A stretch of DNA of 64,000 bases, taken from positions 344,012-408,011 of the forward strand of contig NW_019091382.1 in assembly GCF_001949145.1 (NCBI RefSeq). The letters are read 5' to 3'. The notes beneath the pieces are model-generated. The model saw only the letters and a program-made list of their open reading frames with translations. It did not search any database and was not told the origin of the DNA. Of the stretch, positions 49,701-61,700 are shown one piece after another. Made by a program: the position numbers and the translations under genes. Each line of letters begins with the position of its first letter. Within the stretch, counting starts at the first letter, position 1. Source of the stretch: Acanthaster planci (lineage: Eukaryota > Echinodermata > Asteroidea > Valvatida > Acanthasteridae).

Positions 49701-52700
49701 CGTCAGTTTGTGTCATCTTCTACCCACATTTGTCATTCATCTTTTCCATTTATTTGCCACTTTCCAGGACGAATATGGCCAGTACTTTGTGGAGAAAATT
49801 CGCATCCGGCCCATTGAAGAAGGATTGATCAAACAGATATATCCTGAGAGGTAATGGCAGATTTCCGTGTCAAATCAGTTAATGTGAAAATCCTGTCCCA
49901 GTACACAGTGAATCAGGCTCATACAGTAGCAACCATGTTGAGGGGCAGTACATTTGTGCTACACGGATAGGCAAAAGTATACCTGTTGTTCATTCATTGA
50001 AATGATAAACGGCCTTCAAAGATGGCTGCCATGGTTAACAGTGCAGGACCAAACTCCCATGAGTGCTTTCCTTAACATCTAGTTCAAAAATTCATTGTTG
50101 ACAGTGACCTTACCTGTAAATTGTTATTGGTCTTTTTGGATGAAAAAGTTTTGAAAATTGTGAAGTGTCAAATCTAGTCAGGAAATGGGGACACAATGAG
50201 TGTTTTGAACGCACATAAGTCCAGGAACCAGGCAGAGTTGTGAACAAGTCCTCACATGTCCATCCCGTTATCACAAGTTGGCCAGTCATACATCAGGTCC
50301 AGAGCTGACAAAATGGTCGATGACAGGGGAGTTCTTTATCAAACTATCTTCTTTTTTATCTGGTTACTTATGAATCAACTTGACACCCAACTTTGTGATC
50401 TTACTCACGATCGACCTGTGAGGGACTTGACTTGAAACGAACAAGTTGAAGCTGGTATCATGCACACGTCTCATGTTTGTTCAGTTGTGTTCCTGGTATC
50501 CTGTCTCTTATTATGGTCCTTGGTTGATTTTTGTGTATTTGTGTCATCAATACTTTTCGGGCATGCAATTTTCCTCGGATCGGCTGATTTCCTCGTTTTT
50601 CACTTCACACTGATTCCATTGAACATTGAAAAAACGCTGTACCAAAGTCTTGTCAAGATTGGAATCTCGTCATTTTTTGTCAAAGTCAAAGTTGCATGCC
50701 TGACTTTTGTCATGTTTTTATTTTGGAGTGTTTGTTGATAGCTTTCTGTGTCCCTTGTTTGACACACAGGAAAGAGCTTGACCCAAAACACCGAGAAAAT
50801 GACAGGTGGATATATGGTTTCAATTTTCCATCCGTGTTTTTTGTGTTGTTTTCCCACTGCATCCATTTGCTTTTTGTAATGTCCAAGTCCCATCACGTCA
50901 CAGTGTGTATCAAAGTGTTCGCAAAGGCACAGTTGAATGTGATTCTTTTTTGATGTTGTATTTTCCGTGGATGTCTCATATTTTGCATGTGTATTACATT
51001 TGCATGCGGTGTCTCATTAAGCTATCTGGCTGCCCTGAGTACCCCATTTCAAAGTTTTTGACTTGCATTAGATTTACAAACCGCCGGTAAATCTCTCATA
51101 CTGATGAATCTGTTACCTTCTTTTCAGATTATTGGGCATTTATATAGCCTCAGACTTCACCAAGGGGTAACATATTGAAAACTTCGGTAGCCGAAAGCGA
51201 ATGCTCAGCTTTTAAGCTTGCTTGGATAAGATACATTTCAATCCTAGATGAAAATCTGCTTGCATGGCATCGCATGTGAATTTCTCATAAAGTTCTTACA
51301 CATCATTTGTTCGCAGTAGAGTAATTGGTTATTATTTACTGTGTATTGCTCTGCCTGCCTTTAATATGCTGTAACGATGCCTTGACACTGTGTCCATTCC
51401 TTGAAGGGCAAACCCTTGTATACAATGGACATATACAAAAAGCCGTCCGTCCAAGTCTACTATTTACATGTGCATGAATTACCACGCAGACAAATCACCA
51501 TGGACTGCTTCAGAAGCTGCAGACATTCTCGACTGCTTTAAATCGTTTAATGACAAAAATCCCACCTTATACTCAGTGTTGTTCACTCATTGCGTGGAAA
51601 CTCTAGGAAAGATTTTTCTTCCGCGAAAGTCAGTTCCTTGGGTGTTCCTCTGAAACTTTTTGATTGTTAGTACTTGCTAGTGATTGCTTGTGCTGTTTCA
51701 TTTTGTAACGTGTAGTTCTTGCGTACATGCAGCACATGTGTATGAAGTACATGTATCTGTGCAACAAGTGGTGTTCCAACTAATACATTAATAATAAAGA
51801 TAATGACAACGGCAACATTTATATAGCACCAAGTTTGTCAACAGGGTGCTTTTTATCCCTTCTTGCTGAGCCACAAACATTCCTAATAAGCATCTCAGCT
51901 CCCTGGGGAATATACAGATTGATGCTGCCATTTCTGGCACAAATAGCAAATGGAATATGACAGCCATCCCTACCCTCACAGGTACCCATTTATACTCCTG
52001 GGTGGAGAGAGGCATTGAAGTTGGAGTAAAGTTACTTACTCAAGATCACGGCATATAACCAAAAGCTGGATTCTAATCTGCGATCCTGTTTGCTTGAGTC
52101 ACAAACCCTAACTGCTCGGCCCCACGCCACCTTCCTTTGCGACCAACACAGTGTGTGCATGGATTTTTGCAAACTTGGAGCAGAGCATGGTACATGTATT
52201 TGAAAACGAGAACGGTCTGGGCCTCGGTGCTTTTTGGCAGCGGAGTTCAAGCGTTGATGGAATTTTGAGAAAATTAGCATATTTAACGATAGTAAATACT
52301 CTTTCATTTTATAGGGTCATGAGATACAGCATCAACACTGGATTCAGAGATGGCTCTGTGAATGACATCCGGGTAAAGGAGGCCGAGACTGAAGACCAGG
52401 AAGAGGAGGAAGAAGATGATAACGAAATAGACATCACGAGGGCGCTGATAGTACCCAGCAAACGAGAGGTGAGATAGTTGAGTGTGGAACCCTGGCACTG
52501 CTGCGGAGCAGATAGTGAGAATCTTGTGAGTGGATGTGAGTGGTGCAGTTATGACTCATGAGTATTACAAGCAAAAGGCAAAATGTGAGTTGCACTATGA
52601 TAGTACCTGAAAAAAACGGTTAGATGTGATCATGAGTGGGTAGCAACACAAGTAGAACCTGAGTAACAAAATTTGAGAGGCGAGTAGGGCAGTAATGGTT

Positions 52701-55700
52701 TCTGAGTAGCCAAAGGTGAGATGTGAGTGGCTTGATGGTATGTGAGTTCTAAAAGGTGAGATATAAAGTGGGACTTTGACAGCACATGTACCGCGTACCT
52801 GAGAATGGCAAGATGTAAATGGGGCAGTAGGGTTTATGATTGGGCCTGAGAAACAAAAGGTGATATCTGAATGGAGCAGTGGTAAAACCCGAGTTGCAAA
52901 AGGTGAGATGTGAATGGCTTTGATGGTACGTGAGTTGCAAAAGGTGAGATGTGAGTGGCTTTGATGATACGTGAGTTGCAAAAGGTGAGATGTGAGTGGT
53001 GTACTAACTGAATCGGGGAATTAGAATAAATGAAAGTATTTTGTGAATGGTCTCCTGCATGTAATTCATGTCTCTTAGGACACTCATCTCAAGCTGCGCT
53101 ACTTCGAGTTCCAGAAACTGACTTTCTTTTGGAACCGAGACTACCAGTTCTTTCAGCTTCTGCATGGACTGGACGTTGGCTGGACCAACGCAGCCTTCTA
53201 CCGTGACTTTCCTGGGCTGACGGTCAATCAGCAGTCCAGAAGGTACTCCATCGATTCCGCAAAAATGTTTGCCAAAGAGATCTCGGATGTACACTCCTTG
53301 CATGAACTTTTAATAAACAAGTGACTAGCCCATAGCCTGGTTAATTATTCCCCTCCCCCCGACTTTAAGTCCCGAAAGGAATAAAATACCAGCGTTTTGT
53401 TCCCTCCACAGGTGTTCGCTGTTTGGCCAAAATCTCATCGATGTCCAAGTGAAATCCTACCCAGTGCTATTTGTGCAAGAGGTGAGAAAACCAATGTAAT
53501 ATTTATGTAAGCTTGGAAGCTTGGGGCAACGCCAGGTGGCAGCGTCCCTTGAGGAAGGAGCTGCCTAGTCCCCTTCAGGGTGGAGGACGTGTGCCTTCCA
53601 GTAAGAGAACTCCCAGAAATAAACGAGGGAAGAAACAGACCTCTTGATCCTGTTTTATTTATTGTTGATTATGTCCCCTATTAAAGTATCTTTGGAACAC
53701 AATTCTTGACATTGACATTAAATAAATGTAGAGAATTTACAAAGTATAAAATCACACGTGTGTTTAATGTGTGATGGAGTACATTAGCATGTACTTTAAG
53801 CACTTGCTGCCCGGGAACCCTGTTTCGAGCACCGTGCGTTTATATGCAGAGCCGGAGTGGCCAAAATGGGACAAAAGAGCTGGTCCGTGTAACAATACAC
53901 CGTATTCGGAACAAAAGACCTGCTGCTGGGCTTTGCCATCATTTTTTTGGCCTGCATTTTTGGAAGGTAATCCGTCACTGTTTTTAAGCAGTATACCACT
54001 GTTTTGGGCATAGTGCATCCGCGGATTAGCACCGTGGACAAAAGTGCTCCAGGGCCCCATTGATGAGCGACAGAGCACCGCTGCATGCTAATCCGGCCGC
54101 GTTTGAAAAGATGCCACTCGCATTCACTGGGGACAAAGGAAATTACGCAATACTTCACAATTCTGGGCTCTCTTTACAGGGCGGCAGGCCTGGCTGAAAT
54201 ACTCAGGAGTCAAAGAAGGTTGCCTGTCAGCTTAGAGTAGCCACTAAACAGTCATTTGTGTGGGTGTAAAGGCCCATTAAATGAAATAGTGAATTTTTGA
54301 AGAATTTTGAAAACTGAAAATCTTGAAAATCTCCCGTATGTATGCACTGCATTTTCAAAATACCCGGCAGCAAGTGGTTAACATTTGCATAATTAGTATG
54401 TCAACTCACCACAACACTCGCAGGACTGCAGTTATATGTAAAATGTTGCATCTAAATGTGGTGTGATCCACTGCACTGGGCTGAAATGGTAACCCAAACT
54501 GATTCGGCCAGCCCGCGTTCGCTCCCGGTGGAGAGGAGAAGAGGCAAGTTTGAAAGAGCGCCCTCTCAGGCTCAACATCGAGAGTAATTAATACACGAAA
54601 TGAGGTTCCCCTCATTTATACGAACCAAACTCTTCTGATACTCTTAAAAAAAGCGGAATTTTGTTGTTCTAGAGTGTAATTTGCTATACTTAGTAACCTC
54701 TCGATGTCCTTCTGCGCCTTGGTGAAGGCCAGTGGTAGTTTCACTTCATATGCTTACGCTGTTGTGCATGCCATAAACAAGTCAGTCCTTTCTTCATTAC
54801 AGTTGTGGTACTGAAGCTGAGACTGTTTAACTTTTGTGCATGTTATTTATTTCTGGTAATGAAACCAAGGATTCCTCCAAAGTGCCCTTAGGCACTGCAG
54901 CTCACAAGCCTGAAGAAACCTGTAGAGAGGAGACAGAAGCAATTACAGTTTTAGAGGTGGGAGGAAAACCCCGGAGGAATACTCTGGGTAAAACCCACAG
55001 AATTAGGTTGGGACTGAAAACCCAATCCACACGTGGACTGAGCCGGGAATTGAACCCCGGACCGCAGAGGTGGAAGGCGAGGAAAGAACCACTATGCCAA
55101 CCTGACTCCCTGTATATAGCCATGGTTGTTTGTATAGATCATTGAACTGGCCCATTGCTGCAACTTTAGAACTTGTAATTTACCAAGAGACAATCATTTT
55201 GCTTTTAAAATATTCAATGTGGAATTTGTTTTTGACGAGAGAAAGCATAAAACCTTATTTCATTTTCCTCCTAGAATGTCCAACCTGGTGCACTTTCGCC
55301 TTGTCACATTCTTGTCTTGTCTTCCTCCCAGATCTTGAACCCGTTCTACGTGTTTGAGATATTCAGCATCGCGCTTTGGTTTGCCGAGCAGTACAACAGC
55401 TATGCCATCTGCATCGTTATCATTCTCATCATCTCGCTGGGTGTCTCTCTCTACGAGACCAAGAGGGTGAGCCGGTCAAATTCTTTGCCAAGATGGAGGT
55501 TCTCCATGACCCTTGCCGGTGCATTTTTGCCAGATACTTGTGTCTCATCGTGTGATTCTTAGCAAGCCTTTATAAAATTTTTGACATATCTTGTGCATGT
55601 TCTGACTCCAATTTGAAAAAAAAAGCAGACCGACCATTCCATTAAATTGTCACGTCAGGTCTTTTAGTAACTATGCACAGGAAAATTGGGAATTCATGAA

Positions 55701-58700
55701 AGGAATTTTAAATTAACAGTAATGACCATTGCCCTGGGTAAAGTATTGAACATGCCTGAATCATAGATGTCTTTTCTACAGTTTTAGATTTTAATAAACT
55801 CTGTCATTGTCTCTTCTTGTTTTTTACATTTGTTTGAATTCTTTTTAACTGTCCTTGATGTTAAATTCTCACAAACCAGTTATGTAATGGTAAGGTCCTA
55901 AAATTATTCAGTTACTTGGATTGTTTCTATTTCACTAAAGAATTTCTTTGACAAACTCTACCAGTAACGTTCAGATGCATTGGTTGTGATCAAAGGACAA
56001 AATCTTTCTCTGATATTTTGTAGCAATCGGTCACATTGCGTGACATGGTGGCCCACCACTCAACTGTGACAGTGTGTCGCCTCGACGGAAGTAAGTCAAA
56101 GAGCAATTATACACACATCTATGGAAAGTGGCTGCAGCTGTCAGCCAGTGGCTTCCCATTGCAACATACATGTATGTTAATTCAGCCATAGCCATATCTT
56201 GAACCTAGCCACAGCTCCTCATGAACGACTCCATCAGCCATAAACCAATTTATACTCAGGTAGAGTGTGTTTGGACCTATTTGTTTGCCCGAGAAAGCCA
56301 AGTAAAAAAAGCTTGAATCGTCACATTTTTAAAACGCCTTTGTAGTCTTTTCAGTTTTATTATTGTTTGGATTGATTTTATTGACTGACTACCGACTGAA
56401 TGATTTGATTGATATGATTTGATTGACATTGATTAGATTTATTGATTTCTACATTCTGTCATTCTGTCAATGTACAGCTTGTGAGGTGATGGATTCCAAG
56501 TGGCTGGTACCCGGCGATGTCATTTTGATTCCCCAGCATGGCTGCGTCATGAGTTGCGACGCTGTGCTGATCAGCGGCAACTGTATCGTGAATGAGAGCA
56601 TGCTCACAGGTATGCTCAAAAGGTTGCATTTGGGAAAATCAACACTGGCAATCTCACTGATTGAGTGATTAAGATGACTGCACTAGTAGGCAGAAGGTCT
56701 TGGGTTCACATCCCACTTCAGCAAGCTTATTTAAATATTTTCAGGTGCTTAAACAGAACAGATTATCGAGTGGTTAAAAACTTACATTGTTTGATGGTAG
56801 AACCCGGGATTGATGATCAGAACTATGTATTACTGAAATCACAAATGATATCTCATCTATTTGACACCATCAGATGAAAGATTTCATCCAGATAATGGAA
56901 TGAGCTCCCTTTCCTGCATTCTCTCCATCAACAGGTGAGAGCGTTCCCGTGACAAAGACCCCACTTCCCAACCCACCGTTCAGCGAGGCCGACGGGGTTC
57001 TTTACTACTCCCCAGAGACCCACAAGCGACACACGCTGTTCTGCGGCACTAAAATCATCCAGACGCGGTTCTACGGCAGTGGGAAGGTCAAGGCAGTGGT
57101 TGCGAGAACAGGTGGGCGTTGCAGCTTCTAAAGACTAAGACTGTCACTATGTATGTATCATTCCCAACTGCCAAAGTGTTTTTTGCTTGTACTTGCACTG
57201 CACAGGGTGCATTCTTTGTACGGAAATTTTCAAGAGGTATGAAGACCCTTCTAAAGTCATACTGGCTTGACTCTGTCTTCCTTAATTCTGTGAATACTTC
57301 AAAAATCTTTCAAAACCTGCAGAAGTTCAGGAGGCTAATACCTCACCTATATCTTTCCTGGGTGTGCATCAAACTGAAATGCAAACTCCAGACTTAGTAC
57401 TTTAGATTAGTACTTAAACTTAAACACTTTTTATTTAATACTTAAAGTTAGCACCTAAATTTAGTACTTCAACTCTCCATGGACCTTTAACCACCTCCAG
57501 GAGGTTGTTGGAGGATTTTGCAGGATTGAGAAAAGTAGAGCCCAGCCACTGTTATTGTACAAGGAGCTTGATTTCTCGTGGAAGTTGAAGTACAAAGAAT
57601 GTGCCATTGGTCTCCTACAGAACACTTTTGAGGATTCAGGAAAGTTTCAGGCAGAAATGCTCAGGGAAGTGTAGGTATATTTAAATCAGTATTTCTATTA
57701 CCTTGTTTGTTTTTTCCTCTCTTGTTTGAAAGGTTTTCAAACACTGAAAGGTGACCTGATTCGTACCATTCTCTTCCCCAAACCTGTGGGCTTCAAATTC
57801 TATCGGGATGCCCTTAAGTTCGTCGGCATCCTGTCCATAATAGGTAAGAAACCATTGTTTTTGTAAAGCAGCAACTCAAGTTTTGCAACAATAAGCTTTT
57901 TGCGAGTTAAATTTTACGTGAACATAACAGTTTGATTTCTTAATACTAAAGACACTGTTGCTATACCTCATGATTCGGGGCAAGCTTTTGCTTAGTTACA
58001 TAAGAGACGCCTTGCACCAATACACTCTTCCCAATGGATAAGAGAGGCACAAGGGAACCAGTCCATTCCAGAGATAGTGGTCATTATATGAAAGCTTGCC
58101 CCAAATCACGATGTAAAAGCAACAGTGTCTTTAGTCTGGGGAATTCAAGTTGTAACGTTTATGTGCAAACAGATAACTCGGTGTACCGGATTTTATTCAA
58201 ATTTAATTTGCAAAAGGCTAACTGTCACAGGGTACTCCAATCAGCAGAAACACTCTTTTCTCCTAGGTTCAAGGTCTGGGTCCTTTTTATTATTTTTTCA
58301 TGAAGTAGCTCTGGTAATTGTAACGCACATTCTGTCCTTCGACGTGTAACCTTTGGAGGAAAACAGCTTCATTTTGGGCAGCTGTAGAACTTGGCACGAT
58401 TTCAAAAATTAAATATAATTGACTGCTAACTTTTCAGCTTTGAGTGCATATGAATGCAGTAACTTTTTCTTGTCTTCTTGACTTTTCAACTCAGGCCTTC
58501 TTGGAATGATTTACAGCATCGTAATTCTTATCTACAGACAGGTAATGCCCCCTAGCCTTCCACTCAGGAGGAAATCAATGGCACATTCTCTGCACAACTT
58601 TTAAGAGATGTTAAGTCCCACATGCAGTGTCCCGTACTATCACAAATTTCTTGTAATCCTCGTTGATCCACCATCTTTGATGGCAGTCTTTGTCGTAAAG

Positions 58701-61700
58701 GTTATGGCTTACAGCTATTGGCCATGATGTGCTAATGCAAAAAAAATTATTAAACCATAGCCACAGAGCATTCAAATTCTCATCTCCTGACCTCAAAGAT
58801 GGCGTACCTCAAAGGATTGTGGCAGATGTGATGTAAAGTGTAGTGGATCAACTGAATATGTCCAGATGATTCCGAGAAGTGAACTCACCTTTTTAACTCA
58901 ATATAATTACCCTCCTGTTCCCCCAGGCCGACACGATGGACTCGGTCTGGAAGGTCCTAGACATCATCACCATCTGCGTTCCCCCAGCCCTGCCGGCTGC
59001 CATGACGGTGGGCACGGTCTACGCCCAGAATCGCCTCAAGAAAAACGGCATCTTCTGCATCAGCCCTCAGCGGATCAACATCTGCGGCAAGCTGAAGTTG
59101 ATCTGCTTCGATAAGGTGGGAATGCCAACTTCGCTCACGTCCTACAAACGGAAGCATAAATCGTATGCCAAGAAAAATGGCGATTGCATAGAATACTGAG
59201 GTGAATGCATCACGCTCAAAATTACCAATGTGGAGCGAGAACTAGCACATGAGCAAACACACATGCCTACTCCATTCGTTGACACTACACTTCCCCGTTC
59301 ATGTAACGCAATGTGTCGGTACTCTATAATGTGTATAAGCAAATGGAAATTACTTGCTTATCAGAGCTTGTTGAACATATGATGCTGTGATATGCCGAAA
59401 TGCGCATGGGCCTCACATAGAGAAGCTGCGCGCAAGACCTCCGCAATAACGATATCTTCTTGGGGCAAATTTTTATAATCACTATAGTTAACCTTTCATA
59501 GTTGAACCAACGTTGCCCAAACGGTGGATAGTTTGCACTATCTAGTCGACCATTTAGAGCCTGGCCCTGGAGTGTAATTGCAGTGCTGGTTTGTCAATAG
59601 CCGATCTCATTTATCGGTACAGAGGGAAATAATGACTTGACAATAATTGCACAAAACACCGTTAACCATAAATGCAGCAAGAGAGGCGGTGACGACTAAA
59701 TTTTACCAAATGGTCCAAGGATCATTTGATGTGATTTTATTGCACACAGGTATTGTCAAAGAGCAAGTGAAAGTGGTTGAACTACAGTTGGAGCCCTTCA
59801 TCTGGGTTCCTAGATTAGTTTGTAGACTAATTTGGCAACGAGAAATTGATTCTGTTACTTAAGCAGTTCCACGCTCAGACATAGTTTGCCTGCAGTTGGT
59901 TAATGCATTTTTTGTTTATAATCTTTGTACTCACCAAAGGGTACAGAAGTGTTGTAAGTGTAGGGATGACTTCTCTGAATTTGTTTTTTGATCAAGTGCC
60001 CTTGATGTGAAGTGATTTTGGCTGGTTTCCCTTTACAGACTGGTACCCTGACCGAAGACGGCCTGGATCTGTGGGGAGTCCTGCCCCTGCAGGATCAACA
60101 TTTCCTCCCCGTGGTGCAGAATGCGGTCGACCTAGCGCCTGGGCCCTTCCTGGTCGCCATGGCAACCTGCCACTCCCTGACGATGATCGATGGGGAGTTG
60201 GTTGGCGACCCGCTGGACTTGAAGATGTTCGAGGGGACCAACTGGGTACCGTCTTTCATTTTCTTCGTCCACATCTGTTGCTTACGATCCAGTGCTTTTA
60301 GATTTTGTGTTTCTTTCTTTGTGGTAGTTTTGAGACTTGTTTCAATGGAGAAGTACTCCCCTCGTTCATGATTGCAGTACAGTGGGACACCACAAAGTCT
60401 CCATTCCTTTATTTACAGAGTTTAAGATTTTAACCGATGCTTTCCTTTCTGTTGCAGAATTTGGAAGAGCCAGGAAGCGACACAACGCGGTTCGACACCA
60501 TCATCCCAACTATCGTCAAGCCAAGAACCAGCGACACGTACCTGGCAGAAAACCCAGACAAGGTAAAAAGCAGACCATTCACAGGAAAGACACTTTTATC
60601 TTGTTCCCTGAACCTACCATGTTCAGTGTAATCTGTTAATTGGGATGGTGCCAGGTTATTTTTGGTTCCAAATCTCAATTTTCTTTTTTTTTAATGTGGC
60701 TTAAAACATATTCTAAGTTATCCTAAACATAGCCCCATCACACCCTCTCCGCACCCTTGCCAAGACCCCCTCCACAACCCGTTTCCTACTCCCTTGCTAT
60801 CCCGTCTGACAGTTCATTTCCTTGTCTACCAGGTCCCTTACGAGGTTGGCATCCTCCGGCAGTTCCCTTTCTCCTCAGGTCTCCAGCGCATGAGCGTCAT
60901 CACCCGCACCTTGGGAGCCAAAAACATGGAGGTCTTTGTCAAGGGCTCCCCGGAAATGATCGCATCGCTGTCCGTCAAAGAAACAGGTGATTTCAACTGG
61001 TCCTTGAATTGTGCACATTCTCTAAAATGCTCATCATGTAAAAGTTTATCGTAATTTTCCCAGCTTTTCAATTCCAGTTTTCCTTCTAAAGCCCCAGTGT
61101 ACCGTTCATCTATGTTTTACATTTCTTTCCGAAACCTCTACGCCCTCTAACTTGTGATTGATATTGTGGTTGACTCGTCATTAGATTGTGGATTTGACAT
61201 ATGATTAAAGTAGGGTTTGACCTGTAAAGTGACCTTTGATTTGACCTGTGATTTGATTGTGAGTTTGACCTGTGGTTTGATATGTTATTTGGTTGAGATA
61301 TTTGACCTGTGATTTGATGTCTGATTTGACCTCTGATTTGACCCGTGATTTGATGTCTGATTTGATCTGTGAATGATCAGATTTTAACTGGTTTCAGTCC
61401 CTTCCCTTTTTAGTGGGACTGTCGGTTGTACGCATTATTTTTGAGGATTTTTTTAAACCCAAAATACTGTTCTGCATTACCTTCACAGTGCCCATTGATT
61501 TCTTGGAAGTTCTTCAGCGATTCACCCAGCAGGGATACCGTGTGATTGCCCTTGCTTGGCGACCCCTTGACCCCAAGTTGTCTTGGCATCACTCTCAACG
61601 CATTGCAAGGTTGGTTGTTTTCGTCTATCACTGAACACTCTCCTCCAAAGTCACATATTCACCCCAGACATCATCCATTTGCCACCTTTGATGTTATGCC

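Noticed and set aside
52595-52981. 128-codon minus-strand frame
   Set aside because: It is a by-product of the 41-bp tandem repeat, whose length cycles through frames without stops on that strand.
54834-55145. 103-codon plus-strand frame
   Set aside because: It lies entirely over a reversed tRNA-derived SINE.
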